Shown: one piece after another, positions 35,691-47,852 of the stretch | Layout of the letters: every line of letters starts with the position of its first letter | Position numbering within the stretch: position 1 is the stretch's first letter | Source: Methylobacterium gnaphalii | GTDB lineage: Bacteria > Pseudomonadota > Alphaproteobacteria > Rhizobiales > Beijerinckiaceae | DNA: 64,000 nt | Reading direction: 5' to 3' | NCBI RefSeq assembly: GCF_007992215.1 | Contig: NZ_BJZV01000006.1 | Location: 124,001-188,000 of the forward strand | Notes under the pieces: generated by a model | The model's database searches: none | What the model saw: the letters and a program-made list of their open reading frames with translations, nothing else | Told to the model about the DNA's origin: nothing | Position numbers and translations under genes: made by a program

Positions 35691-36872
35691 ATGACCGAAC
35701 GTGGCTTCAAGATGCCGAACCTCGCCAACCTGGCGGAGGCAAGCCGGCTCATTCGCGATGGACGATTCAACGAAGCGTCGGCGCTGGTCCAGCGCGGCCT
35801 GTCCGGTGAGCCGGAACGCGCGGGCGCTACACGATCGAGGACGGCGCAGGCCGATCGTCACGCCGCGATCCTGCCCGAGCGCCTCCGCGAGGGTCTCGGG
35901 CAATTGCTGCGCGGCCTGCGCGAGTCTCCCCTTGCCAAGGGACTGAAGGGGTTCGAGTTTCACGGCCTGCAACCGGAACCCGAGGGTCGTCGGGACGAGC
36001 GCTTCGTCCCGCGCCATTTCAGCAACGCGGCCGGCGCCCGTGACTACAAGCTGTTCATCCCCACCGGCCATGCCGGACGGCGCCCCCTGGTGGTGATGCT
36101 GCATGGCTGCACGCAGTCGCCTGACGATTTCGCGGCCGGCACGCGCATGAACGAGCTGGCCCAGCAGGACGGGCTTTACGTCGCCTATCCGGGCCAGACC
36201 CGCGGCGCCAACGCGCAGAAATGCTGGAACTGGTTCGAGACGCGCGACCAGGGCCGCGAGCGCGGCGAGGCCGGGATCATCGCCGGGCTGACGCGGGCGA
36301 TCATTGCCGAGCATCCGATCGATCCGGCGCGGGTCTACATTGCCGGCCTGTCGGCGGGCGGGGCCGCGGCGGTCAACATCGCGCGGGCCTATCCGGATGT
36401 GTTCGCCGGGGTTGGCGTCCATTCAGGCCTGGCGGCAGGCTGCGCCCGCGACCTGTCATCGGCGCTGATGGCAATGCGGGCCGGCGCCCCGGGCGCCGAA
36501 TTGCCCGGCGGCAGCTCGGGTTTCGGCACGGCGCAGGCCGCTCGTGTCCCCACCATCGTCTTCCACGGTGCCAGCGACACGACGGTGAATCCGCGCAACG
36601 GCGAGGAAGTTCTGGCTCAAGCCGGTGTCAGTGGCCTGTCGCCGAGCCGCGAGAGCGGGACGAAGCCCGGCGGCCATCGCTACACGCGCACGCTCTATCG
36701 GGACGCGGGTGGCCTGGTGCAGGCAGAGTCCTGGCAGGTCGACGGGTCCGGTCATGCCTGGTCCGGCGGCAGCCCCTCCGGCAGCTACACCGATCCCCTC
36801 GGACCCGACGCCTCGCGCGCCATGCTCGACTTTTTCGCGCAGCACAGGCTCGGCGATAGCCGGCAGCCGTGA
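35691..36872 (+). CDS. PHB-depolymerase family esterase
   Basis: 393 residues. After a ~100-residue N-region without a signal peptide comes the esterase domain: VVMLHGCTQSPDDFAAGTRMN, then AQKCWNWFE, the nucleophile S221 in GLSAGGAAAV, IVFHGASDTTVNP with the likely Asp, and GSGHAWSGG with the catalytic His. This matches the LpqC/PHB-depolymerase group that cleaves polyhydroxybutyrate or other polyesters. The lack of an export signal suggests intracellular granule work or an unrelated ester. Downstream of the RHH regulator. Confidence 0.85.
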   Translation: MTERGFKMPNLANLAEASRLIRDGRFNEASALVQRGLSGEPERAGATRSRTAQADRHAAILPERLREGLGQLLRGLRESPLAKGLKGFEFHGLQPEPEGRRDERFVPRHFSNAAGARDYKLFIPTGHAGRRPLVVMLHGCTQSPDDFAAGTRMNELAQQDGLYVAYPGQTRGANAQKCWNWFETRDQGRERGEAGIIAGLTRAIIAEHPIDPARVYIAGLSAGGAAAVNIARAYPDVFAGVGVHSGLAAGCARDLSSALMAMRAGAPGAELPGGSSGFGTAQAARVPTIVFHGASDTTVNPRNGEEVLAQAGVSGLSPSRESGTKPGGHRYTRTLYRDAGGLVQAESWQVDGSGHAWSGGSPSGSYTDPLGPDASRAMLDFFAQHRLGDSRQP

Positions 36873-36892
36873 CCTCGCTCGTCCCGCCCGAA

Positions 36893-36936
36893 CCCTCATC
36901 CTGAGGCGCCCACGTCAGCGGGCCCTGAAGGAGGGC
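36893..36936. repeat. Degenerate extragenic palindrome
   Basis: CCCTCATCCTGAGG on the left and CCTGAAGGAGGG on the right form an imperfect stem around a GC loop. It resembles palindromic elements frequent between convergent genes in Rhizobiales. It separates the esterase gene from the convergent panC and may terminate either. Confidence 0.4.
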
Positions 36937-36959
36937 ACGGATCGGATCCGCAGGCCCGT

Positions 36960-37838
36960 TCAGGCCCGCGGCAGGACGGCGACGTTGTCGATCAGCCGGG
37001 TCGTGCCGAGATAGGCCGCCGTCAGGAGGCGGGCAGGGCGCTCGACCCCGGCGACAGGGGCAAGGGTCTCGCTGTCGCGCAGTTCGAGATACTGTACCGG
37101 CCCGAAACCCGCGGCGTTCAAGGCCGCGATGCCGTCGGCGAGAAGCGGAGCCGCCGCGCGCCCGTCGGCGAGTTGCTGGGCGGTCTCGGCCAGAACGGCA
37201 TGGAGGCGCGGGGCGATGCTGCGCTCGGCTTCGCTGAGATAGCGGTTGCGCGAGGACAGGGCGAGGCCGTCCGGCTCGCGGATCGTCGGCATCCCGGCGA
37301 TCGCGACGGGCAGGTCGAGGTCGCGCGTTACCCGCCGGATCACCTGCAACTGCTGGAAATCCTTCTCGCCGAACAGGGCGATGTCGGCCCGGGACTGGTT
37401 GATCAGCTTCGTCACCACCGTGGCGACGCCCGAGAAATGACCGGGCCTGACTTCTCCGCACAGGCCCTCCGAGGGCCCGCCCGGTTCGATGCGGCTGGAG
37501 AAGCCCGGCGGGTACATCGTCTCGGGACTCGGCAGGTAGGCCGCGTCGGCCCCGGCCTGCGCCAGCGCGGCGAGATCGGCCTCGATGGTGCGCGGATAGC
37601 GCGAAAAATCCTCCGTCGGTCCGAACTGGGTCGGGTTCACGAAGATGCTCGCCACCACGCGCTCGCCCAGCGTGCGGGCATGGGCGACGAGGGCGCAATG
37701 GCCCTCGTGCAGCGCCCCCATGGTCGGCACCAGCACGATCCGCTCGCCCTGGCCGTGCCAGGCGCCGGCCTGGTCGCGCAGGGCGGCGACGGTCTCGAAG
37801 ACGGGCAAAGGGTGCAAGGCGGCGGGCTCCGGATTCAC
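36960..37838 (-). CDS. panC: Pantoate--beta-alanine ligase
   Basis: 292 residues. ATP-dependent condensation of pantoate and beta-alanine in pantothenate/CoA synthesis. VPTMGALHEGH at 38-47 carries the HIGH-like motif, NPTQFGPTEDFSRYPR is the substrate site, FGEKDFQQL follows, and LSSRNRYLS is the KMSKS-like loop. It is preceded on the same strand by opgG, with 26 bases between them. panB is not in the window. Confidence 0.95.
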   Translation of the reverse strand: MNPEPAALHPLPVFETVAALRDQAGAWHGQGERIVLVPTMGALHEGHCALVAHARTLGERVVASIFVNPTQFGPTEDFSRYPRTIEADLAALAQAGADAAYLPSPETMYPPGFSSRIEPGGPSEGLCGEVRPGHFSGVATVVTKLINQSRADIALFGEKDFQQLQVIRRVTRDLDLPVAIAGMPTIREPDGLALSSRNRYLSEAERSIAPRLHAVLAETAQQLADGRAAAPLLADGIAALNAAGFGPVQYLELRDSETLAPVAGVERPARLLTAAYLGTTRLIDNVAVLPRA

Positions 37839-37864
37839 CGGCGCATGTAAGCGCGCCGCCGCCT

Positions 37865-39535
37865 CTACGCCACCGCGTCCCAGGTCTCGGTGATCACCCG
37901 GCCGGCATGGGAGAGGCGCGCGCGCAGCACCACGTCGCCTGCGGGAAGCGGGTTCGGCGGGCGATACTCGGCATAGAGCCGCCAGCCGCCGGTCTGCGGC
38001 ACCCGCTCCGTGAAGGGATCGACGAAGGCGCCCGCGCTTGCCGAGAGGGCGACGTCGACCTGTGCCCGCGGATCGCTCGGCAGGCCGTCGCCCTCGAAAT
38101 CGATCACGTAGAGCCGGCGCTGCGGGCTCGGCGGATTGGTCGGGCGAAGGCGCTCGGCCGAGCCGATCCGGGTCGAGACCACGCGGGCCGGCGTACCGCC
38201 GAGCAGGGGAGTGGGCTCGGCCCCGACGGTCGTCAGGCCGTAGGCGAGCTCGATCGCCCGGCCCGGTGCGGGCTTGGCCGAGGGCACGAAGGCGGCCACG
38301 ATGTTGTCAGTATATTCCTCGCTCGACGGGATCTCGAAGAGCTGCACCGCCCCGGACGCGAAGGCGCCATTGCCCGCCTCCGGCCTGACCCAGAGTCCGG
38401 GCCGGTCCTCGTGGCGGGCCTGGACATCGAGATAGTCGGAAAAGCGCCGGTTGCGCTGGAGCAGGCCGAACCCCTTGAGCGGGCTCGCCTCGAAGGCCGA
38501 GATCGCGGTGGACGGTCGCCCGTTGACCAGCGGCCGCCAGAGCCGGTCGCCCTCGGTCTCAACGGCGAGACCGTCGGAATCGTGCACCTGGGGGCGGAAA
38601 TCGTCGAAGGGCTCGGCGCCGCGCGCGCCCGCACCGTTCTGCCCGTGCAGGAACATGCTGGTCAGGGGCGCGAGACCAAGCCGCGCGATCTCGCGGCGCG
38701 GATGCAGCGAGGCCGTGACGGCGATATGGGCGGTCTCGCCCGGCGTCACCACGAAGCGGTAGGCGCCGGCCAGGCTCGGCCCATCGAGCAGGGCCAGGAC
38801 CGTGATGGTGGCCTCATCGCCGGAGGGTTCGAGGATGCGGAAGGCCGTGAAATCCGGGAATTCCTCGGAGCCCGGCCCGAAGGTGTTCACCGCCACGCCC
38901 CGCGCCGAGAGGCCGTAGGTCTGTCCGCGTCCGCGCAGCCGGAAATACGAGGCGCCGAGGAAGACCAGGAATTCTTCCTGCACGTCGGGCTTGGCGGCGT
39001 CGAAGCCGGTATTCAGGCGAAACCCGGCATAGCCGAGGGAGCGCGGGTAGCTGCGTCCCTGCAGGGCCGGGCCGAGGTCGAACAGGCTCGAATCGTAGTC
39101 GAGCCGCCGCGCCGTCCCGTCCGGCCCCTGCAGCACGACGTCGACGCGCTTCCTCTGCAGGAAGCCGCGATGGAAGGGCTGCAGCGAGAAACGCCGGCCG
39201 AGATGGATCGTCTTCTCGGGCCGGAAGGTGATGCGTTGGTAGGCGTCGTAGTCGAGGGCGGCGAGTTCCTGCGGCAGGTCCTCGGGGGCCGGGCGATACG
39301 GCTCGGCGGCGAGCGCCCTGGCCCGCTCGACGAAACCTTCATAGGTCGTCGGGGCATCGGGTGGGCCGGATGCGCGGGATTGCGCCATCGTTCTGGCACC
39401 ATTCAGGTCGAACGCACTAGGCAGGAGCGTGCCCGCGGCCGAGGCGAGCGACGTCCGCAGCAAACCTCGCCGCGAGAAGCGAGCCTCCCGGGTCTCCTCC
39501 GCCTGGGTCGAAGCACTCTCGGGGCACTCGTGCAT
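37865..39535 (-). CDS. opgG: Periplasmic glucan biosynthesis protein OpgG/OpgD
   Basis: 556 residues from ATG 39535, which has AGGAGG four bases upstream (tight spacing); a GTG at 39574 would overlap the divergent opgH region. A twin-arginine signal is likely (SRRGLLRTSLASAAG at about 22-36). The mature part matches MdoG: ITFRPEKTIHLG, GYAGFRLN, EFLVFLGASYFR, YGLSARGVAVNT and FEIPSSEEYTDNIVAAFVP. It shapes osmoregulated periplasmic glucans in the periplasm. It is unusual in being divergent from opgH with 57 bases between rather than in one operon. Confidence 0.88.
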   Translation of the reverse strand: MHECPESASTQAEETREARFSRRGLLRTSLASAAGTLLPSAFDLNGARTMAQSRASGPPDAPTTYEGFVERARALAAEPYRPAPEDLPQELAALDYDAYQRITFRPEKTIHLGRRFSLQPFHRGFLQRKRVDVVLQGPDGTARRLDYDSSLFDLGPALQGRSYPRSLGYAGFRLNTGFDAAKPDVQEEFLVFLGASYFRLRGRGQTYGLSARGVAVNTFGPGSEEFPDFTAFRILEPSGDEATITVLALLDGPSLAGAYRFVVTPGETAHIAVTASLHPRREIARLGLAPLTSMFLHGQNGAGARGAEPFDDFRPQVHDSDGLAVETEGDRLWRPLVNGRPSTAISAFEASPLKGFGLLQRNRRFSDYLDVQARHEDRPGLWVRPEAGNGAFASGAVQLFEIPSSEEYTDNIVAAFVPSAKPAPGRAIELAYGLTTVGAEPTPLLGGTPARVVSTRIGSAERLRPTNPPSPQRRLYVIDFEGDGLPSDPRAQVDVALSASAGAFVDPFTERVPQTGGWRLYAEYRPPNPLPAGDVVLRARLSHAGRVITETWDAVA

Positions 39536-39592
39536 CCATCCTCCTGATCCGGGCGGGTGATCCCGGTTTCCCAACGAGCCCTCGCGACCCGC

Positions 39593-41482
39593 ATGTCCAC
39601 CTCACCTTTGTCGCACGACGTGTCCGGGGTCGAGAGACCGGCTCCCAACGGCGCCGCCGGGCCTTCGTTCCTGATCCGCCGGCTGATGCTCGCCGTGCCG
39701 ACGCTCGCGACGACGGCGCTGATCGCCTGGGCGGCCTTGCGGGCCTTCGGCACGCCGGCGGGCGCGCTGGCCTGGAGCGTGCTCGTCCTGTTCGTGCTGG
39801 CCATGGCCTGGCAGGTCTTCACCGCCTGGCAGTACCTCTACGGCCTCGGCGCCGCGCTGATGGGCGACCGGGTGAAATCCGCCCTCGAGCGGCGCTCCGA
39901 GACAATCGAGCCGCGCGCCAGCGGCCTGTCGCGCACGGCCGCCGTGGTGGCGATCCATGCCGAGGACCCGATCGCGGTGTTCTCGGCGGTGCGCGTCATG
40001 GCCCGCTCGCTGCAGCGCCAGGGCGGCGACGGCTCCGACATCGACCTGTTCGTGCTGTCCGATACCCGCGAGGGCGCGATCAGCGCCGTCGAGGAGCACG
40101 AGTTCCAGCGGGCGCAGGCCTGGGCCCGGGCCGAGGGCCCAGGCATGCCGACGATCCGCTATCGCCGCCGCGAGAGCAATCTCGGGCGCAAGGCCGGCAA
40201 CATCGTCGAGTTCTGCCGGACCTACGGCGACGAGTACGACTTCATGATCGTGCTCGATGCCGACAGCCTGATGACCGGCGCCACCATGCGCCGCCTCGTC
40301 CGTCTGATGGAGGAGAATGCGCGGGCCGGCCTGATCCAGACCGTGTCCTACGCCGCCGGCCGCGACACGCTCTTCGCCCGCATCCAGCAATTCGCCGTGC
40401 GCCTCTACGCGCCGCTCAGCTTGCGCTGCCTGGAGACCTGGCAGGGTCCGGACGGCTCCTATTGGGGCCACAACGCCATCCTGCGCATCGCCGCCTTCGC
40501 GCAGAACGCCGAATTACCGGTGCTGCCGGGCAAGGCGCCGCTCGGCGGCGAGATCCTCTGCCACGACATCGTCGAGGGCGCCCTGCTGCGCCGGGCCGGC
40601 TGGGACGTGCATCTCCTGCCGGAGATGGGCGGCACCTGGGAGGAGATGCCGACGAACCTCATCGACCTGCTCGGCCGCGACCGCCGCTGGTGCCAGGGCA
40701 ACCTGCAGCACGGCCGCGTCGTGCCGATGAAGGGACTCGGTTGGGCCAGCCGCTGGCACATGATCGTCGGCATCCTGATGTATCTCGCCTATCCCGTCTG
40801 GGTCGCCTTCCTGGCACTCGGCACGGTGCAGGCGATGAAGAGCGGCGAGCTCGGCCTCCTCGGCTACGGGCTGACCGGCGGCAACCCGGCCGCCCATGCC
40901 CTCGCCGCCCTGGTCTTCACGGTGATGGCGCTGCCGAAGCTGCTCAGCCTCGGCTACGTGCTTGCCTCGGCGCAGCGTCGCGCCGCCTTCGGGGGCACCG
41001 CCTCGCTGCTCAAGAGCGCCGCGCTGGAACAGGTCACCTGGGTGCTGCTCTGGCCGGTAATGGCGCTCTTCGCCTCGGGGGCCGTGCTCACGACACTGGC
41101 CGGTCGCGTGGTGCGCTGGGATTCCCAGGCCCGCGACGACCGCCATGTGCCCTGGCGCGAGGCCTGCCGGCTGCAGGCTGACGCGATCGTCGTCGGCCTC
41201 GCGCTGACGGCCCTGCTGATCTACGCCGCCGATCCGTGGCTCGCCCTCTGGATGGCGCCGGTCGCCCTCGCGCTGGTCTCGAGCCCCGCCCAGAGCGTGC
41301 TCACCAGCAGCACCGGCCTCGGCCTCTTTTCCAGGGCGCTCGGCCTGTTCCTCACCGAGGACGATACCGCACAGGCCCGTGAGCTCGCCGAACTTCACCA
41401 CGGCCGCCTGCCGGCGCCGCCGACCGGGGCACCGGCCAACGACGCGGTCTGGCTCCCTGCCGTGGACGCCTCCTCCCGCTGA
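39593..41482 (+). CDS. opgH: Glucans biosynthesis glucosyltransferase H
   Basis: 629 residues from ATG 39593 (a GTG at 39557 is also in frame). A family-2 glycosyltransferase with several membrane helices at each end. DADSLMTG (about 222-229) is the DxD-type site, ETWQGPDGSYWGHNAILR and ILCHDIVEGALLRRAGW follow, and RDRRWCQGNLQH carries the QxxRW-like element. It polymerises beta-glucan from UDP-glucose at the inner membrane. The partner OpgG is divergent. Confidence 0.92.
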   Translation: MSTSPLSHDVSGVERPAPNGAAGPSFLIRRLMLAVPTLATTALIAWAALRAFGTPAGALAWSVLVLFVLAMAWQVFTAWQYLYGLGAALMGDRVKSALERRSETIEPRASGLSRTAAVVAIHAEDPIAVFSAVRVMARSLQRQGGDGSDIDLFVLSDTREGAISAVEEHEFQRAQAWARAEGPGMPTIRYRRRESNLGRKAGNIVEFCRTYGDEYDFMIVLDADSLMTGATMRRLVRLMEENARAGLIQTVSYAAGRDTLFARIQQFAVRLYAPLSLRCLETWQGPDGSYWGHNAILRIAAFAQNAELPVLPGKAPLGGEILCHDIVEGALLRRAGWDVHLLPEMGGTWEEMPTNLIDLLGRDRRWCQGNLQHGRVVPMKGLGWASRWHMIVGILMYLAYPVWVAFLALGTVQAMKSGELGLLGYGLTGGNPAAHALAALVFTVMALPKLLSLGYVLASAQRRAAFGGTASLLKSAALEQVTWVLLWPVMALFASGAVLTTLAGRVVRWDSQARDDRHVPWREACRLQADAIVVGLALTALLIYAADPWLALWMAPVALALVSSPAQSVLTSSTGLGLFSRALGLFLTEDDTAQARELAELHHGRLPAPPTGAPANDAVWLPAVDASSR

Positions 41483-41511
41483 TCCGAACGGCTCCGGCTG
41501 GCGCGGCGCCT

Positions 41512-41958
41512 TTAAGGCTTCCGCTCGAGCACATCGATCGGATTCGTGCGCTGCCGGGCGGAGGGCTCGGCGGTCAGCGTACTGCTCTCCTTGCGAGCGG
41601 GCGCGGCCGGCCTCGGCGATCCGTCGCCGGTCTGGGCCGGAACCGTGCCGGTGGCGAGTTCGAGACAGGTGACCGTCTCGACATAGGAGGGCGATCCGCC
41701 TGCCGTCGCCTGTTTCGAGCATTGTGCCTTGGCGGCGGTGCTGAACTCGCCCCAGCGGCGCTTCAGCTCGTCATGCGCCGCACGCTCCGAGCGCAGGCAA
41801 CCGTCCTGACTGTCCTTCTCGCTCGGGCCGAGCTGCGCGCTGCCCGACGACCGACAGGTCTCGCGCACGTCGAATTCCGGCGGCCCCTCGGCCATCGCGT
41901 GGCCGGCGAGCAGGGTCAGGCCGAGAGCGGCGCAGAGATGGGGGATGGGATGTCGCAT
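41512..41958 (-). CDS. Small secreted cysteine-containing protein of unknown function
   Basis: 148 residues from the ATG at 41958. A signal peptide (cleavage near AMAEG, about residue 24) precedes a region with four cysteines (RETC, DGC, AQC, VTC) arranged in two pairs, suggesting disulfides. A Pro/Ser/Thr-rich C-tail follows. There is no known domain. It lies 62 bases behind the PLP enzyme on the same strand. Confidence 0.65.
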   Translation of the reverse strand: MRHPIPHLCAALGLTLLAGHAMAEGPPEFDVRETCRSSGSAQLGPSEKDSQDGCLRSERAAHDELKRRWGEFSTAAKAQCSKQATAGGSPSYVETVTCLELATGTVPAQTGDGSPRPAAPARKESSTLTAEPSARQRTNPIDVLERKP

Positions 41959-42020
41959 CGTATCGGCTCCGGTCTGTCCGACCCGACAACGCGCAAGAAC
42001 GCAAAACGATACGCCCGGCT

Positions 42021-43214
42021 TCACCTGTCTCCGGCATGGGCGGCCCGCAGGGCCTGATCGAGATCGCCGAACAGGTCGTCGGGATCCTCGATGCCGGTGG
42101 AGAGCCGCAGCAGGTCCGGCGGGCAGGGCGTGTCCGGTCCTTCCACCGAGGCCCGGTGCTCGATGAGGCTCTCGACGCCGCCCAGCGACGTGGCGCGCTT
42201 CCAGAGCCTCACGGCTGCCGCGGTGGCGATCGCGGCGGTTTCCCCACCCGAGACCCGGATCGAGAGCATGAAGCCGAAACCGTTCCGCATCTGGCGCGCC
42301 GCCACCTCATGACCCGGATGCGCGGACAGGCCTGGATAGAGCACCGTGCTCACATGCGGATGCTGGCCCAGGCGCTCCGCCAGGGCAGCGGCTCCGGCGG
42401 CCTGAGCTGCCGCGCGCAAGGGAAAAGTGCGCAGCGAGCGCATCAGCAGATAGGCCTCGAACGGTCCGAGGATCGCACCCCAGCCGGCCCGGATCGCGGT
42501 GATCCGCGCCCAGGTGGCGTCGGCGTCCGCGCAGGCCAGCACGCCCGCGATCACGTCCGAGTGACCGTTGAGGATCTTGGTGGCCGAATGCATCACGATA
42601 TCGGCCCCGAGCGCCAGGGGCTGAGTGTGGAACGGCGAGGCCGCGGTCGAATCGACGGCGAGCCGGGCACCGGCCGCGTGGGCGATGTCGGCGAGCGCCC
42701 TGATATCGGCGATCGTCCAGAGGGGATTGCCGGGCGTCTCGATCCAGACGAGCCGTGTCTCGCCGGGCCGGATCGCTGCCCGAACGTTTTCCGGCGTTTC
42801 CGTATCGACGAAATCGACGGAAATCCGCAGCCGCGGCCCCTCCTGCTGCAGCCAGCGCCGCAGGCCCCAGTACATCACCCGCGGCGCGATGACGTGATCG
42901 CCCGGCTCCAACGCGCAGAACACGGCCGCCGCCGCCGCCATGCCCGATCCGAACAGGAGCGCGCCGGCCGCGTCCTCCAGCATTGCGAGCACGCTCTCGG
43001 CCTCGCGCACCGTTGCGTTGTCAGCGCGGCCGTAGGAGAAGCCCGAACTGTAGGCGTTGTCCGGGTCGCGTAGGAACGTGGTCGAGACGTGCAGCGGCGG
43101 CACCACGGCCCGCGTCACCGGATCGATCTGCCCCATTGCCTGCGCGGCGAGCGTCCGCTTGGCGTAACCCGATGCGCCTGCATCCAGATCGGGACTCGGC
43201 GAGTTGGCAGGCAT
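42021..43214 (-). CDS. Cys/Met metabolism PLP enzyme (cystathionine beta-lyase/gamma-synthase type)
   Basis: 397 residues from ATG 43214, with GGGAGAGA just upstream; the frame opens further upstream without a sensible start. The PLP lysine is K213 in MHSATKILNGHSD, and the active-site frame FSYGRADNATVREAE, LLFGSGMAAAA and ETPGNPLWTI is typical of the trans-sulfuration family. Either cystathionine beta-lyase or gamma-synthase is possible; sequence alone does not settle it. It serves methionine/cysteine interconversion in the cytoplasm. Confidence 0.83.
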   Translation of the reverse strand: MPANSPSPDLDAGASGYAKRTLAAQAMGQIDPVTRAVVPPLHVSTTFLRDPDNAYSSGFSYGRADNATVREAESVLAMLEDAAGALLFGSGMAAAAAVFCALEPGDHVIAPRVMYWGLRRWLQQEGPRLRISVDFVDTETPENVRAAIRPGETRLVWIETPGNPLWTIADIRALADIAHAAGARLAVDSTAASPFHTQPLALGADIVMHSATKILNGHSDVIAGVLACADADATWARITAIRAGWGAILGPFEAYLLMRSLRTFPLRAAAQAAGAAALAERLGQHPHVSTVLYPGLSAHPGHEVAARQMRNGFGFMLSIRVSGGETAAIATAAAVRLWKRATSLGGVESLIEHRASVEGPDTPCPPDLLRLSTGIEDPDDLFGDLDQALRAAHAGDR

Positions 43215-43310
43215 GATCTCTCTCCCGCTGCATATCCACGACGCCACCGTGCCTTGGGCGAAGCCGCCCGGCCGCGCAACGGTTGCGATCCTCGAAAGCG
43301 GATTCCCGGC

Positions 43311-43829
43311 ATGAGCGGGCGCATTGCCGTCCCCGGGCGCGCCGTACTGCCGCCCATCCCGCGCATCGCCGCCGCGATCCTGCCGGTGGTGCTCGCCGCG
43401 GCGACCGGGTCCCTTTCCACCAGCCCGAACATCGAGGGCTGGTACGACACCCTCCGGAAGCCCGCCTTCAACCCGCCCAACTGGGTGTTTCCGATCACCT
43501 GGACGATCCTCTACACGATGATCGCAGCCTCCCTCTGGCGCCTGCTCGGTGCACGCCCCGTGGCGGGGCCGACCGGGCGCGCCTGGTGGCTGGCGCTTGC
43601 CGCCTTCTTCACCCAGCTCGCGCTCAACGCTGCCTGGTCCCCGGTCTTCTTCGCCGCCCATGCCCTCGGGGCCGGGCTCGTCGTGGCCCTCGCCATGCTG
43701 GTGATGGTGCTCTGGACCATCCGCCTGTCCTGGCGCTTCGACCGCGCGGCCGCGCTTCTGCTCGTGCCCTATGCCGGTTGGGTCGCCTTCGCGAGCCTGC
43801 TCAACGGCGTGATCTGGCAGATGAACTGA
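43311..43829 (+). CDS. tspO: TspO/MBR family tryptophan-rich sensory protein
   Basis: 172 residues with five membrane helices and many Trp (NWVFPITWTILYTMIAASLW, then ALNAAWSPVFFAAH). The motif WYDTLRKPAFNPPNWVFP is the core TspO signature. TspO binds porphyrins and modulates their export, so it fits the several haem-synthesis genes in the window, though it is not next to them. The ATG at 43311 begins after a spacer from the PLP enzyme. Confidence 0.9.
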   Translation: MSGRIAVPGRAVLPPIPRIAAAILPVVLAAATGSLSTSPNIEGWYDTLRKPAFNPPNWVFPITWTILYTMIAASLWRLLGARPVAGPTGRAWWLALAAFFTQLALNAAWSPVFFAAHALGAGLVVALAMLVMVLWTIRLSWRFDRAAALLLVPYAGWVAFASLLNGVIWQMN

Positions 43830-43901
43830 GGGCTCCGGACGTCACACGGACCTGCAGGGCCCGGTGCCCCCTGACATAGGAACCGATGCGGGTTCCGGCG
43901 C

Positions 43902-44708
43902 TCACGCGGCCTTCATCAGCCGGTCGACGACGCCCAGGATCTGCGCGTCCTTGTCGGTGCGCCGGGCACAGAGCCGGGCCACCATCAAGGGCAGGTGCCA
44001 GGCCCTGATCTCGGCACGGCCGAGCCCGCTGGCGCTGCGGTAGCAGCGTACGTACCAATCCGCTGCAAGACCGCGCAGCCTGTCGGCCTTTCCTCTTCGG
44101 CCGGTCGGCAGTCGCCCGTAGCGGATCATCAGCTCGGTGCGGGCGACGTCGGCGGCGGGACAGCCGGCACCGGCTTTCTGCCAGTCGATCAGGGCGAGGC
44201 CATTCGGCGTGCACAGCACGTTGCCGGGATGAATATCGTTGTGACAGAGCGCGTTGCCCCCCGGTAGCCGGTCGAGTGCGGCGAGCGCCGCCTCGCAGAT
44301 CGCCTCCGGCACGCGAGCCCCCTGGATATCGTAACGGACGCGCTCGCGCTGGCTGGGCAGGCCATCCGCATTCTGAGCATGCATTGCGTGCTGGATCAGC
44401 GCGAGCCGGCGCAGGGCCACCATCATCCCGAGGGGATTCTTCGCGTAATGGCGCAGCATGGTCCGGCCCTGCAGGCGCTCGAACAGAATGCCGGTCCGTC
44501 CGTTTCGCTTCAGCAGCGCGATCGGCCGCGCCGCAGGCAAGCCGCGCTCATGGGCGAGGGCGGTTGCCCGGAATTCGTTCTCGATGGCGGCGGGTTCGGA
44601 CGGCTCGCGGTAGAGTTTGAGCACCCGGTCCGCGCCGTGCAGGAACACCTCGGAGCTGAGGCCCGAGCCGATGAGCGCCGAGGCGGCAGGGTCTTCGTCA
44701 GCAAGCAT
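43902..44708 (-). CDS. APH/choline-kinase-like small-molecule kinase
   Basis: 268 residues from ATG 44708; the frame is open further upstream but lacks a real start. A protein-kinase-like fold: Gly loop ALIGSGLSSEVF, Lys in VLKLYRE, catalytic loop HNDIHPGN at 156-163, and metal site LIDW at 173-176. The aminoglycoside phosphotransferase/fructosamine-kinase/choline-kinase superfamily cannot be resolved further. It is divergent from alaS. Confidence 0.78.
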   Translation of the reverse strand: MLADEDPAASALIGSGLSSEVFLHGADRVLKLYREPSEPAAIENEFRATALAHERGLPAARPIALLKRNGRTGILFERLQGRTMLRHYAKNPLGMMVALRRLALIQHAMHAQNADGLPSQRERVRYDIQGARVPEAICEAALAALDRLPGGNALCHNDIHPGNVLCTPNGLALIDWQKAGAGCPAADVARTELMIRYGRLPTGRRGKADRLRGLAADWYVRCYRSASGLGRAEIRAWHLPLMVARLCARRTDKDAQILGVVDRLMKAA

Positions 44709-44898
44709 TCGGCGCGATTTCGCCCTCTGGTCCGGTCCGCGGCCTAGACACCGACACCGTTGGCGGCAAGCCGTGCGGACGATACACCACCCGTGACTCG
44801 CGCTCACTGCCTCCTTATGAGGGCGCGAGCATGGCCGGGGCGTGACGCGCCTTCGGCCGATCCGGCACGCCTGTCCAGACCCCCGAGCGATTCCCACG

Positions 44899-47589
<2,691 letters not shown>

Positions 47590-47648
47590 GGCAGGCTTGC
47601 GAAAAACCGGGAACGGTTTCTCGTTCAAGGCCTGACCTCATTCATGAT

Positions 47649-47852
47649 CTATCCTCGGCGGGCGCCCTCTGATGGCGCCTGACCGGAACGGCCGCCGAAG
47701 CTCTCGATGCGGCCGTACATCCGGAAGACGCGGGCTTGTTCGTGTTGGACCTCGTCCGAGACGAAACCGTCCCGGCGCAGAGGCGGCCGATGGGCGCGCT
47801 CCTCCGCTGCCAGGGCGGCTTCGGTCTCACGTCTCAGTGCGTTTCGATTCAT
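47649..47852 (-). CDS. Possible small charged protein
   Basis: 67 residues, rich in Arg/Glu/Ala, without a known domain (MNRNALRRETEAALAAEERA at the start). GAGGTAGG lies just upstream of the ATG, which is the best support. A competing frame on the opposite strand has no better start. Real coding is possible but unproven. The stretch 47853-48072 after it shows nothing clear. Confidence 0.45.
   Translation of the reverse strand: MNRNALRRETEAALAAEERAHRPPLRRDGFVSDEVQHEQARVFRMYGRIESFGGRSGQAPSEGARRG

Noticed and set aside
37907..39547. 546-codon open frame antisense to opgG
   Set aside because: OpgG motifs and a Tat-like signal are on the minus strand; the plus-strand frame has no domain.
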